Assembly (NCBI GenBank): GCA_039683515.1
Contig: JBDKRG010000047.1
Location: 12,133 to 76,132, forward strand
Length of the DNA: 64,000 nucleotides
Source of the DNA: JAJFUE01 sp039683515
GTDB lineage: Bacteria > Sumerlaeota > Sumerlaeia > MVZB01
Direction of reading: 5' to 3'
Shown here: positions 35,058 to 43,617 of the stretch, in pieces
Position numbering within the stretch: position 1 is the first letter of the stretch
How the letters are laid out: every line of letters begins with the position of its first letter
Position numbers and translations under genes: made by a program
Notes under the pieces: generated by a model
The model's input: only the letters and a program-made list of their open reading frames with translations
Databases searched by the model: none
What the model was told of the DNA's origin: nothing

Positions 35058-36947
35058 TCACCGCATCGTGCCCACGTAATCGGCCACGCCCCGGGCGACG
35101 GCCTCGGCCGACTTGCGGATCCACGCCGTGTCGCGCAGCTTGGCCTCGTCGGCCGGGTTGCAGAGGTAGCCCCCCTCGATCAGGATCGACGGGCACGGGC
35201 TGATGTTGCGGTTGACCCGGAAGTTCTGCGGGGTCACGCGGGCTTCGCGGCCCGCGCCGAACGCCTCGACGAGCCGGGCCTCGACCGCCTCGCCGAGCGG
35301 GCGGCTGTGCTCGTAATGATAAAACACGATCGGCCCGCTGTCGGCGGTCGGGTCCTCGGCGCTGCCGACGGAGTTGTGATGGACGCTGATGAACAGGTCG
35401 GGGTCGTAGTCGAGGGCGTCGTTGACACGGCTGTCGAGACCGACGTATTCGTCGCCGCGCCGGACCTGGAGGACCTCGGCGCCCAGGTCGGCGAGCGACC
35501 GCTCGAGCCACGCCGCCGCGACGAGGTTGACGTCCGCCTCCGCGATGCCCGACGCCCCGAACGCCCCCGGGTCCCGGCCGCCGTGGCCGGCGTCGACCAT
35601 GATGCGCAGGCCCCGGAGCGGCTGGGCCGGCGTGGCGCCGCTCAGCGCCGGGGCCGAGCGCACGAACAGCGAGAACTCGCCATTGGGCTGGATCTCCGAG
35701 CCGAACCCCCACAGCGGGCGGGTCGAGGTCAGCTCCAGCGCCGGCGCCTCGCCGCGCGAGCCGGACGTCCATTGATCGACCGAAAACGTGCCGTAGGCGG
35801 CGGCCGGCGGCGGCACGATCAGCGTGCTGGCCCCGGTGAGCGTCAGCCGGATCCGCGCCGGGTTTTCGGACTGCTCCTCGAACACGAACGCGACAGGGTC
35901 GGCCTGCCCCGGCATCGACAGGCGCAGCGTCTGCCGGTCGCTTTCGAAATTGAGTCCGCCCCGGAGCTGCGGCAGCAGGAAGTCGCGCGGCGCGGCCGGC
36001 ATGTCCAGCGCCGACAGCTCGAGCCACCCGCGCTGGCCGTGGTCGAAGTCCATGAACAGCCGGTCGCCGCGAATCTCGAAGAACGGCGCATACGTTCCCT
36101 GGACGATGTTCCCCCAGCGGACCCAGCCGGTCGGCTCCTTGAGGAAGGACGCGAACTCGGCGCCGACGCGCGCGACGAAGAATTCCTCGTCCGGCTCGGA
36201 GCCGACGCGCAGCGACGAGGGCAGTTCGATCGTGCGCTCCTGGCCGCCGCGCGAGCCGCTCAGGCGGAAGTAAACCGGCGCGAGCTCGTTCGGGCGCAGC
36301 GGCGGCGGGCTGAGGTCGATCCGGTAGACGCCGCCCCGGCGCGGGTCGTCGCCGGCCGGCGCCATGTCGAGCCACGGGCCGCCCTGGCCGATGCGGGCCT
36401 GCGCGCGGTGGCCGGAGCTTGCATACAGGGTCACGGGCAAGGTTTCGCCGGCGGGGATCCAGTAGCTCCCCGCCGGGCGGACGGGCGAGGCGTAAAACGC
36501 AAGCGGCCACGCCGGCGCGGGGGGCGTCGGCGGCCGGATCGGGATCGTGCGCGTCACGACCGTGGCGCGGCCGCCGCGGCTGGCGCGAAACTTCCACTCG
36601 GCCGCACCCCGGCCGCGGATCGGCCGGACGCCGCTGAACAGCCCGCCCGGCCAGACGCGGACCGCGTCGCCGTTGAGCGTGACGGCCGCGTCCTCGGGCT
36701 CGACGCGCCCCATGTAGCGCAGCGCCGCCCCGCCATAGGGTTCCATCCCGGTCTCCGGGTAAACAATCAAAAGCCGCGGCGCGCCCGGCCCCGACTGCGC
36801 CGGCCCGGGCGACTCCCACAGCCGGTCGCGGACATCGAGGGGCATCTGCTGCTGCGCGAATGATGAATGATGAACGATGAATGATGAAAAACAAACCACG
36901 ATCAGAGACCGAATCAACCACGATCGCCGGAAGAGCAGCTTACGCAT
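35058..36947 (-). CDS. Secreted N-acetylmuramoyl-L-alanine amidase (Amidase_3)
   Basis: 629-aa protein from the ATG at 36947, chosen for GGGTGG at good spacing; earlier ATGs lie inside a tandem repeat. The signal peptide region (about 1-33) ends in FIVHHSSFAQ, which is encoded by an ATTCATC-type repeat. A long beta-rich region (about 35-430) has no recognised domain. The catalytic Amidase_3 domain (about 440-629) shows MVDAGHGGRDPG (zinc His), GIAEADVN (zinc Glu), SVHHN (zinc His) and LIEGGYL (catalytic Glu). It cleaves between MurNAc and the stem peptide. Placed next to murJ, away from a division block only by strand, so a role in cell separation is likely. Confidence 0.85.
   Translation of the reverse strand: MRKLLFRRSWLIRSLIVVCFSSFIVHHSSFAQQQMPLDVRDRLWESPGPAQSGPGAPRLLIVYPETGMEPYGGAALRYMGRVEPEDAAVTLNGDAVRVWPGGLFSGVRPIRGRGAAEWKFRASRGGRATVVTRTIPIRPPTPPAPAWPLAFYASPVRPAGSYWIPAGETLPVTLYASSGHRAQARIGQGGPWLDMAPAGDDPRRGGVYRIDLSPPPLRPNELAPVYFRLSGSRGGQERTIELPSSLRVGSEPDEEFFVARVGAEFASFLKEPTGWVRWGNIVQGTYAPFFEIRGDRLFMDFDHGQRGWLELSALDMPAAPRDFLLPQLRGGLNFESDRQTLRLSMPGQADPVAFVFEEQSENPARIRLTLTGASTLIVPPPAAAYGTFSVDQWTSGSRGEAPALELTSTRPLWGFGSEIQPNGEFSLFVRSAPALSGATPAQPLRGLRIMVDAGHGGRDPGAFGASGIAEADVNLVAAAWLERSLADLGAEVLQVRRGDEYVGLDSRVNDALDYDPDLFISVHHNSVGSAEDPTADSGPIVFYHYEHSRPLGEAVEARLVEAFGAGREARVTPQNFRVNRNISPCPSILIEGGYLCNPADEAKLRDTAWIRKSAEAVARGVADYVGTMR
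36858..36892. repeat. ATTCATC repeat within the amidase signal-peptide region
   Basis: Four to five GAATGATGAAT/ GAACGATGAAT units in the coding sequence, read on the minus strand as TTCATCATTCATC words, encoding SSFIVHHSSF in place of the signal-peptide C-region. Confidence 0.9.
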
Positions 36948-36968
36948 AAGCATTCCACCCGGAATTCC

Positions 36969-36999
36969 ATTCATCACTCATCATTCCTCATTCATCATT
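36969..36999. repeat. ATTCATC repeat upstream of the amidase start
   Basis: Four ATTCATCA/CTCATCATTC units in the spacer between the 444-aa protein gene and the amidase, about 20 bases before the chosen ATG. The same word as inside the signal peptide and at 60463-60597. Confidence 0.9.
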
Positions 37000-37008
37000 G
37001 CAATTGTA

Positions 37009-38343
37009 TCACTGCGGCGGCGCAAACGTGTAGGGGCCGACCTTGACGTCGGGCTGATGAAGCGCCGCGCGCGACAGGCGCCGCACCCCCTCGACCGGGC
37101 CCGACTTCTCGACGTCGTAGAAGTAGTAATAGTTCTGCTCGGCATAGACCGCCGTCCGCGGGACGGTGACCAGCTGCTTGCGGTCCCAATCGATCAGGAA
37201 GTAAACCTGCGGCCGGAACCAGTAGAGCAGCTTCTCGGGCGAATGCGTGAAATAGAAGGCGTGGTCGAAATACGTCGGCGCGCCGCCCCAGGGCCCGACG
37301 TTCGACTCGTCGAGGTAAACCGTGGCGACGCCGACCTTGGTGTCGGGGTGGTAGACCGCGAACCACGGCGTGTCCGGCTCGAGCCGCACGACGTCGCCGT
37401 GGCGGTTGACCTGCTTGTAGCCGGAGATCAGCTCGTCGTGCACTTCGCCGAACTGCTCCCACGCCATGTGCGAGAACAGGCTCTCGCTGAACACGCAGCA
37501 GTTGTTGCGCAGCGACACGGTGCCGACATTCTTCACGATGTCCATCCGCGTGCCGACCTGGACGAAGCTGCGCTCCTTGAAGAAGCGGTACGTAATGGCG
37601 AGCTGCACTTCCGGGATCTTCGGCAGCGGGCCGCGCCGGCGCACCTCGACGAAGATCGGCCCCTGCTCGATCTCATATTCGGCCGGCGGGTCCCAGGCAT
37701 AGGCGTGGACCCAGCCGCGCTTGGGGATGAACACGCCCGGATTCCAGTGAATCGTCTGGTACGGGTTGGTGACGACCGCCCCGGGCCGCGACTTGAGCGT
37801 CACGGTGCCGAGCTGGCCCGAGTCGCCGAAGTAGCTGTGGACGTTCTTGGCCTTGACCTTGTCGCCGGCGCGAAGCTGCGCCTTGATGAGCGAGTTCTCG
37901 ATCGTCCAGTGCGGGCCCTCGCCGCTGACGACGAGGTCGGTCGTGTAGGTCGTCGGCCGGGCGTTGGCATTGGCGTACAGGACCTGGTACGTGCCCGACT
38001 GGTCGCCCTTGACCGGGAAGAACGTGATCTGGCCGTTGAACGTCTTGACGCTCGGCGAGGTGTCGCGCGTCCACACCGACACGCGCGAGAGCTGGAACGG
38101 GACCTCCTGCGCCTGGTCGCCCTTCCTGTAGACGAGCCGCAGCTCCCGGCTCGGGCTCTTCGGGTTGCTCATCTCGTCGGCCTTGAGCGAGATGGTCGCG
38201 TCGACGGGCAGCAGCCCGATCGTCTCGGTGTCGATCCGTCCCAGGGCGATCGGCATGTTTTTCTTCCACGCCGACCAGTCCTCGGCCGAAGCGATCCCGG
38301 CCGCCAGGATGAACAGCATCGCGATGAATAAAATACGCCTCAT
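37009..38343 (-). CDS. Secreted protein of unknown function
   Basis: 444-aa protein. Start at 38343 chosen for AGGCAGGAAG upstream; signal peptide MRRILFIAMLFILAAGIASA at 1-20. The mature part is beta-rich (for example GTYQVLYANANA, WTIENSLIKAQL, PEVQLAITYRFF, FVQVGTRMDIVKN) with aromatic clusters, suggesting a carbohydrate-active beta-sandwich of mutarotase or lyase type. No catalytic motif recognised. It follows the four paralogous secreted proteins on the same strand (113-base gap) and may be part of the same surface system. Confidence 0.55.
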   Translation of the reverse strand: MRRILFIAMLFILAAGIASAEDWSAWKKNMPIALGRIDTETIGLLPVDATISLKADEMSNPKSPSRELRLVYRKGDQAQEVPFQLSRVSVWTRDTSPSVKTFNGQITFFPVKGDQSGTYQVLYANANARPTTYTTDLVVSGEGPHWTIENSLIKAQLRAGDKVKAKNVHSYFGDSGQLGTVTLKSRPGAVVTNPYQTIHWNPGVFIPKRGWVHAYAWDPPAEYEIEQGPIFVEVRRRGPLPKIPEVQLAITYRFFKERSFVQVGTRMDIVKNVGTVSLRNNCCVFSESLFSHMAWEQFGEVHDELISGYKQVNRHGDVVRLEPDTPWFAVYHPDTKVGVATVYLDESNVGPWGGAPTYFDHAFYFTHSPEKLLYWFRPQVYFLIDWDRKQLVTVPRTAVYAEQNYYYFYDVEKSGPVEGVRRLSRAALHQPDVKVGPYTFAPPQ

Positions 38344-38456
38344 CTTCCTGCCTCGCTCAATTGGGATGACGCATGCGGGAAAACGCCGAGACACCGGACG
38401 CGCGAGCATGCTGCCGGGCAGTGTACGCGTTTGGACCGAAACTGTTTAGTGAAAAA

Positions 38457-40988
38457 TTACTCAATCAGCAACCAGTCGCGCCCCGCCGCGTTCCTGACCG
38501 GGAAAAGCCTGTCCTTCGTCCTGGTCAGGTCCTTCATGAAATTGGCCAGGACCGGCCAGTTGTTGAAGCGCATGCCGCGCCGCCACTCGTTCTGGATCGT
38601 CCACTGGGCGGCGACGCCCCGGGTCGCCTTGAGCACGACATCGAGCTCGGTCGTCGAGGCCGCGAGCCGCGAATAAATCGCCGGCTGGTAGACCATGCCG
38701 ACGCCGACCCAGTCGATCCCCGGCGCCTGGAACCCCCAGATGCCGAGGATCCCCGCCGTCTTGTCGTGCTGGTAATAGTTCTCGGCCGGGCGGATCAGGC
38801 CGACGCCGAGCTCGAGCTTGTCGCTGGAGGACCCGCCCGTGACGATCGCGGAGAACTGGGTGTCGGGCCGGCCGGCCTGCGCCGTGGCGCGAATCTGGAC
38901 GGTGCGCGGCGCCGCCGCCGGCCCGACCTTGGTGGCCAGCATCTCGACCGTCACCTTCTCGTTGGTCTGCTCGACCACCCGGTAGGTGACGCCGGTCATC
39001 GAGTCGCCGTAGATCGGGTAGGCGGTCCCGTTGATGAACAGCGTCAGGCCGCCCGCGCCCGGGCCCGTCCCCTCGTCGAGCGCGTCCATCCCCCAGCCGC
39101 CGGTGTCGGTCGAGATGCTGCTGCCGGCGGTGAGCTCGTCGAGCACAAGGCGTTTGTCGCGCTTGCCGAGGAAATCGAGCCGGCCGTTGCGGATGCGCCA
39201 CGCCGCCTTCTCGGTCTCCCACGCGACGCCGTTTGACCAGGCCGTGCTCGAGTCGACGCGCTGAACGTCCCGCCAGCGCAGGTTGGCGACCCACGTCGCA
39301 TAATCGGCCCAGCCCGGCGTGATCCCGAACTCCTGGCGCACGGCGTAGGCCATCGAATCGGTCATGCCGGCCGAGCGCGCCGCCTCGAACGTGGTCCAGA
39401 AGGCCGTCTTCGAGCCCGCGGACGCCTTGAGCTTGACGATCTGGCGGTCGCGCACCAGCTCGAGGTAGTAGATCATCGCGATGTCGCTGTCGAGGAACTT
39501 GATGCGCTTCCATTCCTGGATCGACGTGTTGGCGAACTTGTTTTCGATCAGGCTCCAGACGGCGTCGGCCGAGGCGCCCGCCTGCTGCTTCTCGAGCGCG
39601 GCGGCCAGCGCCCGGTCCAGCTCGTAGAGCTGGGCCGGGTAATCGCGCACGACGGGCAGCCAGGCGGTCTTGAACGTCTCCCAGTCATACGCCAGCGTCT
39701 GCGCCTGGCTGGTGTCGAGCCCCCAGATGTCGTCCATGGCGCCGTCGTTGTTGGAGTCGAACATGACGAGGTCGATCAGGCCGTCGCCGCCCGACGCGTC
39801 GGCGAACGTGTATTTCATGTCGGCAACCATGTCGCCGTTCCAGTCGACCAGCGTCCACGCCTCGTCGGCACCCTTGAGGTGGATGCGGTGATCGGCCGGG
39901 TTGTAGTAGTACGAGAACGGGCCGGTCGGGTTGAGCTCGATCTCGTTGCGGTTGTTGTACGGGCCGCAATACGGGCTCCCGATCTTGGCGAAGTTCGTGC
40001 TCGGGGTGACGATCACCCCCTCCCAGCGCTCGCCCGAATACGAGTCGGGCGGGTAGCCGACGTTGTTGTCGTTCTCGACCCACGTGAAGCACCCCTTCTG
40101 CCACGTCAGGCCGCGGACCCAGGCGATGCCCGATTCGTACGACAGCATCGAATTGATCGGGTAGCCGCACAGGGTCGTTGCGGTGGCCACCGTCCCCTGG
40201 ATCTTCGTGTTGGCCAGCGGGAACGCCGAGATGGAGCAATCGTAATTGCGGGGATCGTCCAGCGTCCCGTCGGCGTTGACGTCCAGGCCCCAGCGCATGG
40301 TGGCCACCGTGTCGGCCGGGTTGACCGTGATGCGCAGGACCTCGTCGTTGACGCCGTTCTTGTCGATGTCGTTGAAGAAGAACGGCGACTCCCAGCTCGG
40401 CATCCAGACCTTGTTCGTCGCGTCGAAGGTCAGGATCGAGGTCCGCTCGCCGGTGTAATGGCAGTAATGCTGGCACGGGATCTGGTAGTAGCTGAAGTCC
40501 TGGTCGAACCAGAGCATGTTGTCGTCGTCGACGTCATAGGCCCACAGGCACTGGGTCGTCGAATTGTTGAAGATCCACGCCATCACGTCCATGTCGTTGT
40601 CGTGGTCGTAGTCGTAGTACACCACGGCCCGGTCGGCCGAGCCGGTCCCGTTCTCGCCGCTCAGGTCGACCATGTAGAGGTCGCTGTCATGGTCGCCTTC
40701 CTTGCCGACCGCGAGGTCGCCGTCCTGGTCGATGCACTTGACCAGCACCGTCCCCTTCGTCCCCGTGTGCCGCGGATCGATGTCGATATACCAGACTTCC
40801 TCGATTTTGCCGTCGCCGTTGGTGTCGTACCAGAACCGCGTCCCGGCCGTGGCGGCCCTGACCTGCGCGGACTTGGTCGAATCGAAGGCAATCGTCTTCG
40901 AGTCGAACACCGAGGACAAATATGCATGGCATAACCCGCTCGCCAGGAATGCCGCGATCGCGACCATCGAACGAACGAAAGCTTTCAT
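38457..40988 (-). CDS. Secreted calcium-loop repeat protein, paralog A
   Basis: 843-aa protein with signal peptide (cleavage near CHA at 20-22); start at 40988 has GGCGGA upstream. Residues about 45-425 carry at least nine acidic loops: DTNGDG 55-60, DQDGD 87-91, DHDSD 99-103, DYDHDNDMD 126-134, DVDDDN 152-157, DIDKNG 207-212, DVNADG 236-241, DWNGD 382-386, DSNNDG 411-416. The spacing and the YDYDHDNDMDV form resemble FG-GAP/VCBS or thrombospondin-3-type calcium sites rather than dockerin pairs. Conserved blocks: WEGVI at 322-326, CGPYNNR at 341-347, NPADHRIHLK at 363-372. A helical middle (about 435-560) and a beta-rich C-terminus (about 610-835; GGWGMDAL, GILGIWGFQ) distantly like DUF4861 follow. 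Closely related to the three genes upstream. Confidence 0.7.
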   Translation of the reverse strand: MKAFVRSMVAIAAFLASGLCHAYLSSVFDSKTIAFDSTKSAQVRAATAGTRFWYDTNGDGKIEEVWYIDIDPRHTGTKGTVLVKCIDQDGDLAVGKEGDHDSDLYMVDLSGENGTGSADRAVVYYDYDHDNDMDVMAWIFNNSTTQCLWAYDVDDDNMLWFDQDFSYYQIPCQHYCHYTGERTSILTFDATNKVWMPSWESPFFFNDIDKNGVNDEVLRITVNPADTVATMRWGLDVNADGTLDDPRNYDCSISAFPLANTKIQGTVATATTLCGYPINSMLSYESGIAWVRGLTWQKGCFTWVENDNNVGYPPDSYSGERWEGVIVTPSTNFAKIGSPYCGPYNNRNEIELNPTGPFSYYYNPADHRIHLKGADEAWTLVDWNGDMVADMKYTFADASGGDGLIDLVMFDSNNDGAMDDIWGLDTSQAQTLAYDWETFKTAWLPVVRDYPAQLYELDRALAAALEKQQAGASADAVWSLIENKFANTSIQEWKRIKFLDSDIAMIYYLELVRDRQIVKLKASAGSKTAFWTTFEAARSAGMTDSMAYAVRQEFGITPGWADYATWVANLRWRDVQRVDSSTAWSNGVAWETEKAAWRIRNGRLDFLGKRDKRLVLDELTAGSSISTDTGGWGMDALDEGTGPGAGGLTLFINGTAYPIYGDSMTGVTYRVVEQTNEKVTVEMLATKVGPAAAPRTVQIRATAQAGRPDTQFSAIVTGGSSSDKLELGVGLIRPAENYYQHDKTAGILGIWGFQAPGIDWVGVGMVYQPAIYSRLAASTTELDVVLKATRGVAAQWTIQNEWRRGMRFNNWPVLANFMKDLTRTKDRLFPVRNAAGRDWLLIE

Positions 40989-41068
40989 GTGGCGTCCGCC
41001 TGTCGGGATTTTTCCGGAATGTCCCAAGGCGAATAACTACCACGCGGCCACGCTAACATCAATCTTTG

Positions 41069-43588
41069 TCAACGCATGACGGTCCAGTTTTGCGCGGCGT
41101 TGCGGGTCAGGCCGTTGATCCCGCCGATCCGGCCCAGTTCGTCCATCCAGTTGGACAGGACCGGGTAGTTGGGGAATCGCCGCCCCCGCCGCCAGTCGTT
41201 GGCGATCGCCCACTCCACCGGCCGGCCCTGCTCCGCGCTCAGCACGACGATGATGTCGGCCGGCGTCTCAATCGTCCGCGTCAACCGCGGCGCCGGGTAG
41301 AGCAACCCCAGCCCCACCCAGTCGATCGCGGGCGTCTGGAACCCCCAGATCCCGAGGATCCCCTGGGGCCGGCGGTGCTCGAAGTACGACTCGCGCGGCC
41401 GGGCAAGCCCGATCCCCAGTTCGAGGAGGTCGCCGGCGGGCCCGCCCTCGATCGTCGCCTCGAACCGCGTGTCGGCGCGCCCGGCCAGCGCCGTCGACCG
41501 GACCCGCACCGTCCGCGGGGCGCTCGCCGGCCCGGCGTTTCTCACCAGCATTTCGACCGTCACGCGGTCGTTGGTCTGCTCGACGAGGCGGTACGTGGCC
41601 GACGTCGGCGCGTCGCCGTAGAGCGCGTAGGCGACATTGTCGATGAACAGGATCAGCCCCCCCGCGCCGCCGCCGGTCCCCTCGTCGAGCGCGTCCATCC
41701 CCCAGCCCCCGGTGTCGGTCGAGATGTCGGCGCCGGCGGCGATCCCGTCGAGCACAAGCCGCTTTTCGCGCTTGCCGAGGAAATCGAACCGCCCCTTCCG
41801 GACGCGCCACGCCGCCCGCTCGGTCTCCCACGCGATCCCGTCGGGAAGCCATGCGCTACTCGAATCAACCCCCTGGACGTCGCGTCGGCGCAGGCCGCCG
41901 ATCCAGCCGGAGAATTCCGCCCAGTCGGGGGTCAGCCCGAACTGCCCGCGCACGAGCGCGGCCATCACGGCCGCGTCACCCTTGGCCCGCCACTGGTTGA
42001 AGTAGTCCCAGAACGTGTAGGCGTAGCGCGCCTGGGCTTTGAGCTTGACGATCTGCCGGTCGCGCACCAGCTCCAGGTAGTAGATCAGCGCCTGGTCGCT
42101 GCCCAGGAACTTGAGTCGCTTCCACGCCGGGATCGACGAGGCGGCGAACTTGTTCTCGATCAGGCTCCAGACCGCATCCGACGAGGAGCCGGGGCTCACC
42201 GACTCGAGCGCCGCCGCCAGCGCGCGGTCCAGTTCGTAGAGCTGGGCCGGGTAGTCGCGCAGCACGGGCGCGTAGGCGTCGCGGAAGACCTTCCAGTCAT
42301 AGGCGAGCGGCTGGACGCCGTCGGCCGCGACCGTCCAGAAGTCCTCGGCCACGCCGTCGTTGTTCGGGTCGAACGCCACCATGTCGAGGACGCCGTCGCC
42401 GTTGGTGTCGGAATAGTCGTAGCGCATGTCCTGCTTGAAATCGCCGTCCCAATCGACCGCGAGCCACGCCTCGTTGGCCGACTTGAGGTGGATCCGGTGG
42501 TCGGCCGGATTGAAGTAATACTCGAACGGCCCGGTCGGGTTGAGGTCGATTTCGTTGCGGTTGTTGTACGGGCCGCACGAGGGCCCGCCGATCTGGGTGA
42601 AATTGGCGCTGCCGTGGCCGATGACCCCCTCCCAGCGCTCGGCCGTATATCTGTCGTTCCAGCCGACGTTGTTGTCGTTCTCGACCCAGGTGAAGCACCC
42701 CTTCTGCCACTTCACCGACCGCAGCCACGGCCGCCCGTTCTCGTACGACAGCATCGGCGTGATCGGGTAGCCTTGCAGCGTCGCGCTGGTCGCCACGGCC
42801 CCCTGGATTTTGGTCCCGGCGACGGGGTAGGCCGAAATCGAGCAGTCGTAGTTGCGCGGGTCCTCGAGCGAGCCGATCCCCTTGACGTTGAAGCTCCAGC
42901 GCAGCGTCACGATGGTGTCGCTCGGGTTGACGGTCAGGCGCACGACCTCGTCGCCGACGCCGTCCTTGTCGTTGTCGATGAAGAAGAACGGCGACTCCCA
43001 GCCCGGGACCCACATTTTGCGCGTGGCATCGAACGAAATGATCCAGGTCCGTTCACCCTCGAAGTGGCAGTGATCCTGGCACGGCGTCTGGTAGTAGGTG
43101 TAGTCGCGGTCCCACCACAGCAGGTTGTCGTCGTCGGTGTCATGGGCCCACAGCACGCTGGACGGGGAGCCGTTGATATACTCGGCCATCATGTCCATGT
43201 CGCCGTCGTGGTCGTAATCCTCGAATTCGACGGCCCTGTCCATCGTGCCGTTGGCGTACCAGTCGATGATGTAGAGGTCGCTGTCGTGATCGCCTTCGAT
43301 CCCGACCGCCAGGTCCCCGTCCCGGTCGATGCACTTGACGAGGATCGGGCTGTACTTGCCCGTGTGGCGCGGGTCGGTGTCGATGAACCACACCTCGTCG
43401 ATCTTGCCGTCGGCGTTGGTGTCGTACCAGAACCGCGCCCCCGGCGTGGCGGCCTTGACCTCGGCCAGCCTGGCCGCGTCGAAGCCGATCGTGCTCTTGC
43501 CGAACAACTCCTCGTACGTCGCGCCATGGGATTGCGCGGCCGCCGCAAACAGCGCGGCCACCGCCAGCAGACGGCAAAACTTATCCAT
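41069..43588 (-). CDS. Secreted calcium-loop repeat protein, paralog B
   Basis: 839-aa paralog of the gene at 38457-40988. Start at 43588 (MDKFCRLLAVAALF signal peptide ending AQSHG). It keeps every block of paralog A: DTNADGKIDE, DRDGD, DHDSD, DYDHDGDMDMM, DTDDDN, DNDKDG, WEGVI, CGPYNNR, NPADHRIHLK, the helical middle with LVRDRQIVKLKA, GGWGMDALDEGTG and QGILGIWGFQTPAIDW. The N-terminal third and the C-terminal third are best conserved. 80 bases separate its stop from paralog A and 29 bases separate it from paralog C, so an operon is likely. Confidence 0.7.
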   Translation of the reverse strand: MDKFCRLLAVAALFAAAAQSHGATYEELFGKSTIGFDAARLAEVKAATPGARFWYDTNADGKIDEVWFIDTDPRHTGKYSPILVKCIDRDGDLAVGIEGDHDSDLYIIDWYANGTMDRAVEFEDYDHDGDMDMMAEYINGSPSSVLWAHDTDDDNLLWWDRDYTYYQTPCQDHCHFEGERTWIISFDATRKMWVPGWESPFFFIDNDKDGVGDEVVRLTVNPSDTIVTLRWSFNVKGIGSLEDPRNYDCSISAYPVAGTKIQGAVATSATLQGYPITPMLSYENGRPWLRSVKWQKGCFTWVENDNNVGWNDRYTAERWEGVIGHGSANFTQIGGPSCGPYNNRNEIDLNPTGPFEYYFNPADHRIHLKSANEAWLAVDWDGDFKQDMRYDYSDTNGDGVLDMVAFDPNNDGVAEDFWTVAADGVQPLAYDWKVFRDAYAPVLRDYPAQLYELDRALAAALESVSPGSSSDAVWSLIENKFAASSIPAWKRLKFLGSDQALIYYLELVRDRQIVKLKAQARYAYTFWDYFNQWRAKGDAAVMAALVRGQFGLTPDWAEFSGWIGGLRRRDVQGVDSSSAWLPDGIAWETERAAWRVRKGRFDFLGKREKRLVLDGIAAGADISTDTGGWGMDALDEGTGGGAGGLILFIDNVAYALYGDAPTSATYRLVEQTNDRVTVEMLVRNAGPASAPRTVRVRSTALAGRADTRFEATIEGGPAGDLLELGIGLARPRESYFEHRRPQGILGIWGFQTPAIDWVGLGLLYPAPRLTRTIETPADIIVVLSAEQGRPVEWAIANDWRRGRRFPNYPVLSNWMDELGRIGGINGLTRNAAQNWTVMR

Positions 43589-43617
43589 CTCCCACCCCTT
43601 TTGAAGCACAACCCTGC

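Noticed and set aside
41067..41072. A consensus TTGACA on the minus strand upstream of paralog A
   Set aside because: It overlaps the stop of paralog B and no -10 lies at 16-19 bases.
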